64,000 nucleotides of DNA, from the NCBI GenBank assembly GCA_002964805.2, contig PUDQ02000089.1, forward strand, positions 496,001 through 560,000. Direction: 5' to 3'. Shown one piece after another: positions 33,238 to 46,515 of this stretch. The stretch is from Trametes villosa. Its lineage: Eukaryota; Basidiomycota; Agaricomycetes; Polyporales; Polyporaceae. How positions within the stretch are numbered: position 1 is the first letter of the stretch; every line of letters starts with the position of its first letter. The notes below the pieces were generated by a model. It did not search any database. It was not told the DNA's origin and worked only from the letters and a program-made list of their open reading frames with translations. The position numbers were made by a program, and so were the translations under genes.

Positions 33238-34181
33238 CGAGCGGGCGAGCAGCAACAGACACCGTGGGTCGCTCCGAATAAGCACTGACAGCAACCTTCA
33301 CGGAGCGCGGAGCGGAATGCGCGCCTTGCCGCTGTCTGCCAACCTCACCCGCGATCTGGCAGGAGAAGGCCCTGGACAATTAACGCGGCTTCTAGCGAGC
33401 GGCCTCTTTACAACGAGGACGCACGTACAGGTGGCGGCCGAGGAACGGCGGCACGCGACGGCACGGGAAGGGAAGGGTGCTGTTGTGGCCCGGGCGCGGG
33501 GGCTCGGGCAGCTTCTCGGGGCGCGCACGTTCTCACTTGCTGTCAGAGCGGGTTGCGGGGGCCTTGGGAAGCCGCGGACGACGCCCGGCTGGCGCGCTGC
33601 CCGGCGGTGATTGCGATGATATCGCGTTGGGAATCGGGACCCGGTGTGTCTGCGCGGTGGGACCGCGGATAATGCGAAAAATAATGGCGGGATGCGCCGC
33701 TGCGCACCTAATACGTCGTGACGATCGACGGTGATACGATGATAGATTGGCCTGCGGAATGCCGCTATTGTGTGCGCGCGCGACGAGGCCCGTGACGTGC
33801 GTGTGCGCGCGCATGCGGCGGAGAAGCGTGGGCCCGCGCTGTACGTACGCGGGGCTTCACACTGACATTAGCTTTCTGTGCGAGTGGACGTCCGCGATGG
33901 ACTGATAGAATTAGGCTGTATTCAAACGTCACGGACGCACAAGACGTGGACGGCCTTGTCCGACTGCATGGGATGCGGTTCAGAAGCCGCAGGGTGCCGC
34001 TGCCCAGGAAGACTAGTGCGCGGAGACGTGGCGGGCGTATTACGTCTACTGCTGTCTGTCCGGGAGTAGTAGTGGCGCCGCGGGTGCTCCCAAGGATGGA
34101 CTGGCACGCTTCGACTTCTGGCACCTGCGAGTAATTGGCGGCGGGCGTGGGCGAACTCTGTGTGAGATAGGGTTTCGGTGG
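33238..34181. other. Convergent intergenic region, TFB4 / taspase
   Basis: This holds the 3' flanks of two convergent genes. GC-rich at first, it becomes mixed with alternating purine/pyrimidine GTGCG runs near 33770-33850. No gene or RNA is evident. Confidence 0.5.
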
Positions 34182-35928
34182 CTAGCGATCTAGCGGCACT
34201 GGGAGGGCCGCGATGTACACGGAGGAGGTTTCACCGGAGGTTCGCGCCGGCGGACGGCGCAGGATGGCGGCCTGGAAGGTCACAACGGTCTGATGAGCCC
34301 GGGATACGGGTGCTTGGAGCGGGTGCAGCTCAGAGGAGGTGGGGACGTACGTTGGGCTTGGAGGAGAAGCTGGAGGCGTATCCGATCGCCATGCTCTCCG
34401 TCGTGAACGCGCACCAGAGACGGGCTTCGGGGAGACCGGGCGTGTTAGACAGGTGCTGTGCGAGCAGAGAGCGTGGAGCCGGACGCACGCCTGAGCTGTC
34501 CGTCGTCATCGTGCTCCTTGACCAGCAGGATGACACCAGCCTGTGGGGATGTTTCGCCTCGTTGTGCGCATATTGCTGCGAGGTGGTGTTGGCACCCGAT
34601 ATGGATAAGCGTAGTCGTGGAGGTCGGTGACGCACAATGGAATTGGTGTCCAACGACAGATTGGAGGATGTCGTGTGTGTCTCCGTCCTCTCCAGCTGCC
34701 TCCACGGCTTCGCAGACTGTTTTGGCAAGGGACATCCTCGTGATGTACTCTCCGGCACCTGTCGTCACGGGTGAGTACTGGACAGACTTGGAGTATGGAT
34801 TATTCACATACCAGAGACACTACATGCTACCTTATCTGTCGCCCAGCATCCTGCGCCGTGGATCGCTGCCTGAAGTAGCATAAAACTAGTAGTAAGTAGA
34901 TGTGGCTCGCCGAGGGTAGGGCTAGTTAAGAAGACAGTACTTCGCCGACGCGTCCAGGGAGCTTGAGAAGCAGTCCTCCACTGGGAACGAGTCTTGTGAG
35001 CATACGTCTCATTGACAACTTTAGGAGTAGATACCTCGAGACTCCAGCCGCTAGGTTGCCTCCGGCGTCAAGGGCGATAGCGCCGACTGTGTCTTGCCTA
35101 TCGTGCAGGCCGTCGTTCTGGGGAGATTGTTCCATAGTCGCACAGGAGGTTACAGCAAGCCCTGCGGCCACAGACGCTTGCTGGGCTGCTTCGAGCGCGC
35201 TGTTCCACTTTTTCCACTCACGAACCGCCCGTGACGAGACGAGCGCGGCTGATGGGCACATCATATCCCGCTCCCGGGCAAAGGCTTGCGCTCCTGATGA
35301 AACGAGCAACCTTGTGGGGTCAGAGTACACCCGGACGGAAGGTTGCAAGGGGCGCATACAAAGGGGGTATTCGTCCCAGAAGGTCTGGCGCCAGCGAGTA
35401 CTGCAGCACATCGTGCGCTAACCTGATAGGGTTCTTCACGCCTGGCGAAGTGTGAGTGTCGATGGTTCGAAGTGTTTGGGTGCTCTGCGCGTACTGACCT
35501 GAGACGGCGCCGACCGCACCGAAGTCGCGCGTGAGGCCATCCATGAGGGAGGCATCGCATTCGACCATCCCACTCATGGTAAGATTGGACCCATATCCTG
35601 ACCCCGCAAAAAAGTATGGATGTCAGCATGTTCCTCGGGGGGTAGGAGTAGGCAACAGCTTCACCGGCGTTCAAGCACTCTTCGTCTTCGAGGATAGTGA
35701 TTGCTTCAGCTACCGCCTGTCGCGCCATTTCGCGGCGGAGGATGGCCAGAGCTCGGGTACAGGCACTGGTGCGGTATCCATCCTTTAGTCTATTAGAGTC
35801 GGTTTTTGAACATACGAACGCAATGCCCGCTTGATCTCGCTCTCTGAAGACTGGGAGCGCGGATGAACGCCTGCGCCTCCGTGCACGGCGACGAGATAGA
35901 CTGGTCCATCATGGTAGGTGTTTTGCAT
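34182..35928 (-). CDS. Threonine aspartase (taspase 1-like, asparaginase_2 Ntn-hydrolase)
   Basis: Eleven exons (high-low): 35928-35816, 35765-35665, 35597-35499, 35441-35360, 35310-35035, 34980-34941, 34869-34812, 34758-34636, 34557-34489, 34424-34351, 34289-34182; 380 residues, all phases consistent. The N-terminal motif YLVAVHGGAGVHP and the LNAGYGSNLTMSGMVECDAS block mark the asparaginase_2 fold. The autocleavage site is Asp205-Thr206 in RQDTVGAIALDAGGNLAAGV; cleavage frees the Thr206 amine as nucleophile. Downstream blocks AAIHGAGCWATDKVACSVSG and LWCAFTTESMAIGYAS fit the beta subunit of taspase better than that of asparaginase. In animals taspase cuts MLL, TFIIA and USF2; fungal substrates are not known to me. 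Exons 8-9 (around 34557-34636) are the least certain. Confidence 0.87.
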
Positions 35929-36375
35929 TTGGGTTGGATGTGGCGCTCTCCGTGCGATTTGTTCTGTGTAACAGTATGCTATCTTGAGACCCGTTATACC
36001 TGACATGGTCGCTGGCGACCACTTACTGAACAAGCTGCTAAGGGGCCGCGCTATTCTTGACGGTGTTCTGCGCAAGAGTCTGGACTCAGAAGGCGCCTCA
36101 AGATCCAAACAAAGCCATACAACGCGCTCGCGCTTCGCTACAGGCGCGTCCCGAGCGCGTCTTGCCTTGTACCTTCACCTCCGCTTGGCTAACTCCCCCT
36201 GTCTCTGCCTCTCGACGCGTATATCGCTGGATAGTATTATCCACCTGGACAGATACTTTCTATCTAGTCGACATGGCGTGCCATATTGGTGTTCTCCCTG
36301 CAGGTACGGTCGGTCGACTCGTGCTACTGTTGACCAGTTACAAACCTCAGTGGTCCTCCAGAACTTCTCCAAGCG
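35929..36375. promoter_or_regulatory. Divergent promoter, taspase / RNH202
   Basis: Head-to-head start codons lie 447 bp apart. The interval should contain both promoters and 5' UTRs. I see no clear TATA box; pyrimidine-rich stretches occur toward the RNH202 side (36170-36220). Confidence 0.5.
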
Positions 36376-37631
36376 ATGTCTAGCCAGCTGGACTCCAAAC
36401 CCACAGTAAATGGAGCTGATGGAAACGCGAATGGCTTGCGTCTCCTGAGGCTTCCTCATCCGCGAACAGGTCAGAGATCTGCGACGAATCCTTGTCGCCC
36501 AGAGTTCTCACATGGGCTTTCCAGGCATTCCTTCGCTGTTCGTTCCCCACGAGACGTCGAATTCAAGCAAGATTCTCGAAGTTCAGTCAGTCTCGCCCCC
36601 CAACCGACGGTCGTGGTTCTTGCAGGACGCTGTCGTGGAAGGTATGTTCCCCGAATCTGTGTGCGTCGGTGCTTCCTCAAACGCCCTACAGACGGCAAGC
36701 TGCTTGTTATGACCCCAATCGACCCTATCTTCCTTCTCATATATCTTCTGCAAGCCACCCTACCGGTACGTTGATTAGCACGGTATTTAAATCGCGCGTT
36801 TTGATAGCCTCCCAGGCCGATGGGACTCCAGGGAACTTCCGTCCCGCAGATGATATCATTGAGGAAGCTGCAACCAAGTGTTCGTCGTCTTCGAAAGAAG
36901 GAGGCAACGCGTTACCGTCCTCCGCCGACGTTCTGCACCTGTCAACTCTGCGTTGCGTGCATGCAGCCATGCGACGGGTGTGTGAATTTAAGGGTGAGCT
37001 TTGAAAGCCAGGTGTCACCACATTGCTAACGTACAGCAGAGGTAACTCCTGAAATCACTGTATTCCGTTACTCCCCCGAACGTGTACAAGACTGCCTTCG
37101 TGCAAAGGTCGCCCGCCTGTCAGACCCGAGCGTCTCCGAGCTCTCGCGAACTTTGAACCGCACTCTCGCCAAAGACGGTTTGCTAGAGGACGGAAAGGAG
37201 GCGTTGCTTGCTTGTGAGTGTAACATACATACGATCTTCTAGTCGGTTCTGAACACCTGGGATGCAGCGGGTCGTGTTCGAGTCGCCTGTGATCTCGTTT
37301 CTCAGTACCTTCCGCGGGACGTACTCGAGAAGCTGTTGTCCTCGTACGAGTAAGGCATCCGTACCATAGCCAGCCACAGGACCGTCCAGCTAATGGTTTC
37401 ATGCTCAACAGCTTTGTGTCCCTTGATGCACACACGAAGGTACTCAAAGAGGAGTCCATGGCTCTTGCCGCGGTGAACATGAACGCGGTGGAGGCAAAGG
37501 AAAGCAGAGACCAGAAGAGCGCCAAGGCTGAGAAGAAGCGCAAGGTCAAGGATTCGCACGGCGTGGAGAAACTGAAGAAAGTGAACACACAAGGCATGGC
37601 GAAACTCTCATCTTTCTTTCAGAAGAAATAG
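36376..37631 (+). CDS. RNH202: Ribonuclease H2 subunit B
   Basis: Seven exons: 36376-36469, 36525-36641, 36692-36765, 36816-36993, 37040-37213, 37268-37349 and 37412-37631, giving 312 residues. Family blocks are PRTGIPSLFVPHE, DGKLLVMTPIDPIFLLIYLL and RRVCEFKEVTPEITVFRYSP, followed by a helical C-terminal half. The Lys-rich end finishes with a PCNA-binding motif, MAKLSSFF, at residues 302-309, close to the C-terminus as in the animal subunit. RNase H2 removes single ribonucleotides and RNA from DNA in the nucleus. Subunit B is non-catalytic and tethers the trimer to PCNA. The catalytic subunit is not in this window. Confidence 0.92.
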
Positions 37632-37898
37632 ACCGCGCGATGTGCACTGCTCTCCGATGTTTACCGCATCTTGTATCATGGCTCGTTTTCCCTTTAGCTG
37701 TATGCGCCCTGCACGGACCAAGATACCCTCTTCTTTACGCTCCCGAATAGTGAGCCCGTCACGATGTGAAGGACGTCGCGTCTTGAGGAGAGCATTTGAA
37801 GCTCCGCTCGACCACCTCTTGACAAGAACGTTCATGTTCGATTCGCTCGCCCTCCCTTTCCCTCCTTCCCTCAAGACCGCAACGCGCAACTGAACGCC

Positions 37899-40568
37899 AT
37901 GTTGTCTCTCGCCAAACCCTCCAGCAAAGAATACATCGAACGCGGCGTACAAACCGACCTTTCCGCCAATAGACCACCATCGCCGGCATCCGCCACCGTC
38001 ACAATGGACGTTCTTTCCGATGTAACCCCAGCTCAACTGCCCTCCGAGTCTTCCCCTGTTGTCTCATCTCACTCTCGCTCCTCCACTCAGTTCGACAGCG
38101 CATACAGCCACGACCATACGGACATCTCGTTCGACTCGGTTAGCTCCGAAGCCAACCGATCCATGACCACCACAACCCGCGTCTACAAGCGCGTACAGCT
38201 GCCTACCAATCGACCATCTACGCTTCTCGAGCGGCATTCCTCTTCGAGGGTCTTCTCCCTCCCAGAAGTCACGCCAAAATTCCGCATGAAGAACATCCTC
38301 GTGAAGAAGACCCCGCGTGTGGTCTCCATGCCTTCTGCGCCTCCCAACGCGACCGATAGCTTGGACATCTCTACTCATGCCGGTGATCCTTTCGGCTCGG
38401 ACGACGAAGAGCATACGCGCGTTCGTGTCAAGTCGCAGGCTACGGATGTCCCGTACACGCCATCCGCCCCTTCTTCCCCCGAGTCGGTGGAAATCATCGC
38501 TAACCACAGCAATCAACTCTCCAATGACTTCCTTCGCCCGCGCCGAGATGCCTCGTCATCTCCCGAGTCTGAAGACGAAGGTATGCCGAGTAGCTCGAGT
38601 CGTGCGTGTTCCGACACTGACGCGTATCGAAGACTGGCTCACCTGGGCAGAGTCTCCTCCCCGCCCGATACCAGCTTTGCATGGTCCCTTGTCATTGCCG
38701 TATGCACGGTGCCCGTCGTATGTGGCTTCATATGCCAATGGCCACAAGCTGACCCAGCACACAGCGGCGCTGAGGGAACAATCATCGAGGAGCCTGAGAG
38801 CATGCCTCGCGTCATATGGGGTCTTGACCCTAACGACGCTAAGGCTAGTCGCCCCTCTCACCACGCCGTCTCTGCACATGCCGTGCCAAAGAGATCCATC
38901 CCTTCTGCAGATGTCCACGATCGCCAGAAGTGGAAGCAAGCCTCAAAGCCACCCATGGCACAGGTGACACAACCTGCGCCCGTTCAGCCCTCGAGCCGTG
39001 CCCCGCAAGTTCCTAAGAGCGTTGCGCCCCGACCGGCCCCTCAGCAGCTTCCCCAACAGCTTCCCCAGCCTCCTGACTTCATCTTGAAGCACTCGGAGCC
39101 CATCGACTTGGGGCGGTTGGTCGCTAACACCCCAGAGGCGGCTCACTACACCCCTTCCGCCACGGGCCACTCGCACCATGGTTCTCGGTGGCAGACTCCG
39201 CTTCAGCACCAGCTCCCCACGCCAGAGCTCGTGCACGACCTTAGCCCCGAGCTGCAAGCTATGATCTTCGCTCAGGGCCGTCTCCGGAACCACCGCATCT
39301 CGCCGTCTCTGGCGACTACCCCACCCGATCTGAACGGGCTATTGAATCCTGCGCTCTCTGCGAGCTCATCTGTATCCCTGCTCGACTCCATCAAGTCCTC
39401 TCGCTCTCCCATCGTTCTGGACGACCTGACGCCTTACGGGCTGTATTCCCAGGGACTGTCGGCTCAGATGTCCGCTCTTGGTCTCGGTCATCCCAAAGCT
39501 CGGCAGCAGCAACAGCTTCACGGCCTTCTGCCTACTCCTCCTAGTTCTACCTCGCCTATCTGGTCCTCTAGCTTCTCGCCGTACCAAAGTGGCCTGTTGT
39601 CTCCCGAGCTGTTGGCTGCTGCCGCTGGTCTGTCTCCGCTGAACCCGCAATACCTCTCCTACCATGCGATGCAGCCTCGCCTGGATCATTCGCACCACGC
39701 TCTAGGCTCTAACGGAGGTCTTTCTGGGATTCATCTGCCGACAGCCCGGAAGCTTCCCGATGGCTTGGCTCCTCCTGCTCAAATCAACAACGGTGCCCAG
39801 AGGCTTCCTCCGCGCTTGGCCGCCGAGTACGCTCGTCGGCGTGCTGGAGGAGAGTTGCCGGCCGATGGCCAACAGTTCGATAACGATCTTGGCCGTCAGC
39901 TGGCTTCTCCCGTTCGCGGTGCCTCCCAGTCCCCTATGGTTCCGAAGCCTCCGCCGAACACCCCTTACAGCGCGAAGCGGCCGGATTCTCGCGCTCAGGG
40001 CTCTCTCTTGGCTGTGCCGCCCTCGCCGACTTCCCCCCACGAAGCTCAGTCTCTGGGCTTGTCGCATCCCGGCCGCTCGATTCCGCTCAACAAACTCATG
40101 CAGCGCCGACTCTCCAGCGTGCCAGAGGAAGACTGTGTCTCTAACCTGGAACACGGCCGCACGCCAGGTGCTCATACTCGTGGGACGGGCATTGACTCCT
40201 CGGGGCTGCATCTGTATCTGTCACCTTCTGGTCGCTCGAATGCCAACATCGCCTCACTGACTCTGCTGGGCGACGCTCTCGAGACCCACTACGGCACTCA
40301 GGCCGCACCGAGCGTCAAGCTACCAAGCGCCTCTGGGAGGACGTCCGGGCCGGTTGAACGTGTCGAAGCACAGGCCGTCAAAGAAGGCCATCGTCGCCAA
40401 GGGAGCGGAAATGCTAACAAAGATGGTGGTCAGCGCAGCGACAGCGGCCGTGGTCGGGGACAAAAACGCGGCGGTCGTGGCAGGAGAGGTCGCGGCGGCG
40501 GATTCCACGCTGCCAACCTGGCGCACGGCGCGGAGCGAGTGGACGGTGGTATGATGGTGAAATCGTGA
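37899..40568 (+). CDS. Large low-complexity protein with C-terminal RGG region, function unknown
   Basis: One long open frame gives up to 889 residues from the ATG at 37899. It is Ser/Pro-rich throughout, with scattered short conserved-looking motifs (KFRMKNILVKKTPRVVSMPS, GTIIEEPESMPRVIWGLDP, PPDLNGLLNPALSASSSVS). It ends in an Arg-Gly-rich tail (about residues 850-875) like those of RNA-binding proteins. Bases 38581-38748 have GT..AG ends, are a multiple of three and encode an out-of-character hydrophobic stretch, so they are probably an intron, giving about 833 residues. No folded domain is recognised. The RGG tail suggests RNA or condensate binding, which is inference. Confidence 0.72.
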   Translation: MLSLAKPSSKEYIERGVQTDLSANRPPSPASATVTMDVLSDVTPAQLPSESSPVVSSHSRSSTQFDSAYSHDHTDISFDSVSSEANRSMTTTTRVYKRVQLPTNRPSTLLERHSSSRVFSLPEVTPKFRMKNILVKKTPRVVSMPSAPPNATDSLDISTHAGDPFGSDDEEHTRVRVKSQATDVPYTPSAPSSPESVEIIANHSNQLSNDFLRPRRDASSSPESEDEGMPSSSSRACSDTDAYRRLAHLGRVSSPPDTSFAWSLVIAVCTVPVVCGFICQWPQADPAHSGAEGTIIEEPESMPRVIWGLDPNDAKASRPSHHAVSAHAVPKRSIPSADVHDRQKWKQASKPPMAQVTQPAPVQPSSRAPQVPKSVAPRPAPQQLPQQLPQPPDFILKHSEPIDLGRLVANTPEAAHYTPSATGHSHHGSRWQTPLQHQLPTPELVHDLSPELQAMIFAQGRLRNHRISPSLATTPPDLNGLLNPALSASSSVSLLDSIKSSRSPIVLDDLTPYGLYSQGLSAQMSALGLGHPKARQQQQLHGLLPTPPSSTSPIWSSSFSPYQSGLLSPELLAAAAGLSPLNPQYLSYHAMQPRLDHSHHALGSNGGLSGIHLPTARKLPDGLAPPAQINNGAQRLPPRLAAEYARRRAGGELPADGQQFDNDLGRQLASPVRGASQSPMVPKPPPNTPYSAKRPDSRAQGSLLAVPPSPTSPHEAQSLGLSHPGRSIPLNKLMQRRLSSVPEEDCVSNLEHGRTPGAHTRGTGIDSSGLHLYLSPSGRSNANIASLTLLGDALETHYGTQAAPSVKLPSASGRTSGPVERVEAQAVKEGHRRQGSGNANKDGGQRSDSGRGRGQKRGGRGRRGRGGGFHAANLAHGAERVDGGMMVKS

Positions 40569-41180
40569 ACGCTCGCATAGGTGAGTCGATATGTGGTCGC
40601 ATTCGGGACCGCGAGGAACGCGCTCACAGGTGCTGCGTTGCGATTACTCCATACAGAAATAGGAACGCAGGCGCAGGGCCGCGCAGCGTACTCGGGCGCC
40701 GTCGTGGCGTTCTCGCGGCATCGGGCAGTATTTTCTCCGGCTTTGTAGCATGCATGTTATGTGAAGAACTCTTGAGCTCGTGTTTTCTTTCTTTCCATCG
40801 GCCCGCTGTAATTGGGTTGTGCCATGGCGAACGGCGGCGGAGGCTCCGTAAAGAAGCGGGGCGCGCGTGGATGTACTGTAGAGAAGCCCGGCGCGCGTGG
40901 TCATGAGTTCGTGTATCGATAGAGTGTATGTTTCGCCGCGATTATAATCGTACGTCGGGGCCGGCCATGGCGTATTCGCGAGGGAGTGCGCGTTGTGTTC
41001 GCGCGGCGGGGCAGATGGGCGGCGATGTGAGACCCGGAAGAGAGGGATGTGCGATGGCCACGTGGGCGAGCTGCTTGTGGCGTCTATAGCAGTCGATCGA
41101 GCCTGCGCCCTTTACATCCGTCGCGACTCCCTCTTCCTCCTCCTCCTCCTCCCCGACCATCCCCCTCGCCGTCCGACACG
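40569..41180. other. Intergenic region upstream of the MAP kinase kinase gene
   Basis: Contains the 3' flank of the RGG protein gene and the promoter of the kinase gene. A TCC-repeat pyrimidine tract at about 41131-41160 lies just before the kinase start, as is common in basidiomycete core promoters. No gene is seen. Confidence 0.5.
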
Positions 41181-43009
<1,829 letters not shown>

Positions 43010-43192
43010 GCGTCGTGCAGTACATATCCCCCCTCCCTTCTGGATCTCTCATGCCAACCATGTCGGACGATGTACACACCCCTTCGTACTTCTTGCGCGC
43101 TGCTCCCCCCCCCGATGTAGCCTTCCTCCGCCGTTCGTGCCTATATCTGATATATCCCCACTGTCGCAGCCCAGTCGCCGTCTTGTTGCTCA

Positions 43193-43396
43193 TGCCATCG
43201 CCATGCTGGTTTACCAAGTGCCTTTCTCTATAGCCCCTGTTTCAGCCAACCATCGTCGTCTCTCTCGTCGTGCTCGTGTTCTCAACTGCCTCGGTCTTGT
43301 TTCCGTATTATCATAAGCCAGCTCTTGAGTGACACAGAACAACCTACTTGTAATCGTAGCTAGAACGCAGCCTGAATCCAAGGTCTTGTGAGTTCC
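43193..43396 (-). repeat. Dispersed repeat block Y, copy B
   Basis: Inverted relative to copy A at 5028-5223. The block starts within the likely 3' UTR zone of the MAP kinase kinase gene, so copy A could derive from this 3' flank or both from a mobile element. Confidence 0.8.
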
Positions 43397-43604
43397 TCAC
43401 TAGCGTCATGGGGCTGCAAAAGGGGGATCCACCAAAGTGGTGGAAGAGGAATTACGTTCCTACCGCTTGCTGTTCCACTTCCACCTCCCCTCTCCATTAC
43501 GATCTCTGTTCCACTCCTGTGAGCTGCGCGGCCATGAAGCGGCAGCGGCGCGGAGGATGGCATGTGGGCGCGCATGGGCAAGAACGACGCGCCGCATACA
43601 TACC

Positions 43605-43862
43605 CACCCACGCGCCCCCACAACAACGCGCCGCACCCCGCGATCTCCGCCGTCCTCTGATCTCGCCGCGTGCAGGCCCCACCGCCCACCACCCATCGAC
43701 CATCGCGCATAATCTCGCGTGCGACGCGCCGGCGGGAAACCCTGGGACCAAGATCGGGGGCACGCGGTACGGAGACGAAGGAGATCGCTGGTACGGCGGG
43801 GTGCAGGGTTACCGTACGGTCCGATAGCGATCGATATCCGCCCATCGAGTGGCTTCGTTGGC
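43605..43862 (-). repeat. Dispersed repeat block X, copy B
   Basis: Inverted relative to copy A at 5261-5505, with one near-identical 47-base core and several indels. About 200 bp of sequence not seen in copy A separates it from block Y. Confidence 0.8.
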
Positions 43863-45873
43863 TGTAGATGTGGGTGGAGTAATCGGTCTGCTGCCAACGC
43901 TCCGCAAGTATACTGCGCGGTCGCTGGACGGGCTCCATCGGAAGGCAAATAGTTCCCGTACATGGACGAGCACTAGAAGTAAGTCGATGCACAGTTCCGG
44001 GAAACCTCCCTCGGGCCTAGTCGTGTAGATGGTCTGAATCGCCGTCAGCGATTGCCAGAGTGTACCGCGAATACGATGCGTACCGTATAGAAGACATTGA
44101 TGAGGCTGTTGAGGATTGAGCGAGCTTCGACGTGTACGATTAGTTGGTCACATATGCCCCTCGCAGGGTGCCCCGTGCGGAAGGGGGGCATGTTCTGCAG
44201 TAAGAGTACATGCCTCAGAAACTGGATGTATGCGCAAGAGATATGGCGTACCTGGAAATGGAGTCCTTGCTTGAGCCGGTGTGCTGGAGTGGACCACCCG
44301 GTCCTCCCATAGCCCAAGCATGAGTGCATGGGCAGTAGCGCCACGGGATCGAATGATAGCCTAAGCGTGTTTCATGACGGAAAACCTGACACCAAGACCG
44401 GCATACCACGACAAACCTTCACCGTTAGCGTCACGGACAACTCACGAACAAGTATCAAGCAATGCTCAGGTTTGCATCTTCAACTGCAGCGCGGCTAATG
44501 CCGCTGATGGGCTACCACGGTTCGGTGAAGGATGCTTGAGCCGGCGACGAGCATATAGGCACAACGCGGGAGGCGCTACATATACGTCCAGCCAGCGAAC
44601 CGGCCTGAAGGGACGTCGTCCGTTCGTCTATACAATATCACAAGTCAGAGCAGTAGGGATCGCACGACGGCCGTTCCGTGGCACGATCTCCAATGCTGAC
44701 TCAGATATGATACTTTATATGCCATGGAATGATCTGGCATAGCGAAGAGAGCTCTGCGAGGGAAACGTTCGACACTCACTTGTACTGCACCGCCCGTCCC
44801 GCACATGCGCTTGTCCGAAGAGACATGCACATGCATCACAGAGATCGTATGACGGCAGTTGTTACAGAGGCCGTTGGCATGAACGGACGACGACAGGGCG
44901 GTCCACAGAAGTCGAGGGTACACAGGCAGGGTGTAGAGATGATCGCTGTGCCTTGCGGGCGTGGTCACAAAACGCGTCATATTGGACCTAAGAAGTCGTG
45001 TCAGTGCTATAGGCGTTTTTGTGGTGCCGAAGCAGATGCAGAGGAGAATGTCTGCTTACAGGAGTCAAGGGTCCCCTATATACGCCTTTATGCGCTGCGA
45101 CAGACCACCTGCGCAGAAAGAAGGTCATGTTGCTACGAATCCCAGAAACCGTCGGTGCCTGGATGTATGGCTGAACAGCGTTGCCACTGATAGTCGCAAG
45201 CACTCTTCGATGCGAATACGACGGGCACCGGTGGACGCCAACCCGTAACTTGTCCGGTACGGATAGATCGACGCTGCACCTTGGTCCGCCGCTGTGATCT
45301 GAACCTGGGTATCACGACAAATTTGTCCTTGGAGAATACGATATCACGGTGAGCCCTGACCGCGCGAGCCCCTGCTCCCTCGCTGCCAGGAATAGGAGAG
45401 ACGCCACGAAGCTGGCCGCAGCCACGCAATCCCGCGCCGTAGCAGGGCCGCAGACTTCACGCATCGCAATTCCAGTTTCAGCCCGAGGGGACGTACTTTT
45501 GTCACAGAGCGGTCCGCAGTGAAAGGGGAGCTCGGTATATGCAGCCGAGGAGGAGAGGCACGGTCCCCCCGTCCGCAGCCCGGAGTCGAGAATAGCAGAA
45601 ACGCGTCGTTTATGCGGGGTGGGCGTGGGCGTCCGGCGTAGCTGAAACTTGCGAGGCAGGCTACGGCCCTGACGCACAGTGTATAGGGCGCATTTCATTT
45701 GGTAAATCTGGAGGGCGTTATGAGAACCGCGCGCAAGCCACTTGGGTCCAACAGCTGCGGAGGACTCACAGTGTGTACAGACATCCCTTCTCCGCGGATA
45801 TACAATTCTTCTCTGCGAGCATACACCTCCTCTAGACTTCGCCTGTTCATATTGTATCGCGCCTGGCATTCCT

Positions 45874-46515
45874 TCACTCGTTGAAGAACTCCAGGGGCGT
45901 GTCGCGGTTCTGGATAGCGCGCCAAGTGGTCGGGTGGCCGTCTTCGTTGCGGTTGCCCTCGTCCGTGAACAGGGAGTGGAACAGCACGTCGTCCGTGCCC
46001 TGGGTATCGCGGTATAAGCTCCTTGGGATAGACAAAATAACAGCGGATGCACTCACCCTGTTAGGTGGATCGTGGATGCTACCCAGCGCGGCGGGTTAGA
46101 TGATCGGCAATGGTCACCAGAACGAAGGACACACCGGACGTGAATGTACCCCTCTCCCTCCTCGTCGCGGATAGCGGGAAGCTTGATCTTCCCGAGGATA
46201 ATGGTGCCGTAGGACGTCGGAGCGCTGCGGCACTCAACGAGGTCACCGCGGATGGTGAAGGCGACAAGGTCCTCGTTCGAGATCCCGGACGCGCGCGACC
46301 ACATGCGGGGCTCGTGCTTGTCCCAGTCATGGCGCGACTTGAGGATCTCGGTCTTGATGGTGTGCTCGACGACCTCGAACGCCTCGAACGCCTTCTCGGT
46401 GGGCGCGTGCGGCGCGTTCAGCTCGACTTGCTCGGAGGAGGCTGTACGATTCCGATGGAGTGAGCAGGCGGCCAGCCTCGATCGCGCGACATGCGGGCGG
46501 GTGATGCTCACCCAT
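45874..46515 (-). CDS. Small conserved-looking orphan protein (152 residues)
   Basis: Four exons: 46515-46512, 46441-46135, 46078-46057 and 45999-45874, with all phases consistent. The first exon is only ATGG; it joins to give MASSEQVELNAPHAPTEKAF. The product alternates helix- and strand-like segments: FEAFEVVEHTIKTEILKSRH, then YGTIILGKIKLPAIRDEEGE and GYIHVRIHDPPNRGTDDVLF, ending in the acidic TPLEFFNE. It is soluble, with no signal peptide, membrane segment or cysteine motif. I do not recognise a family. The clean splicing and GC3-biased codons argue it is real. It is head-to-head with the aspartic protease gene, 656 bp apart. Confidence 0.75.

Larger units (their letters stand above)
43010..45873. 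other. Gene-free interval downstream of the MAP kinase kinase
   Basis: Contains repeat blocks Y and X (copy B) at 43193-43396 and 43605-43862. From 44000 to 45870 I find only short, unlinked open frames with no family motifs. Confidence 0.5.

Noticed and set aside
35464..35480. GGTTCGAAG resembling a tRNA B box
   Set aside because: No acceptor stem, A box or anticodon arm can be folded around it; it lies in a taspase intron.
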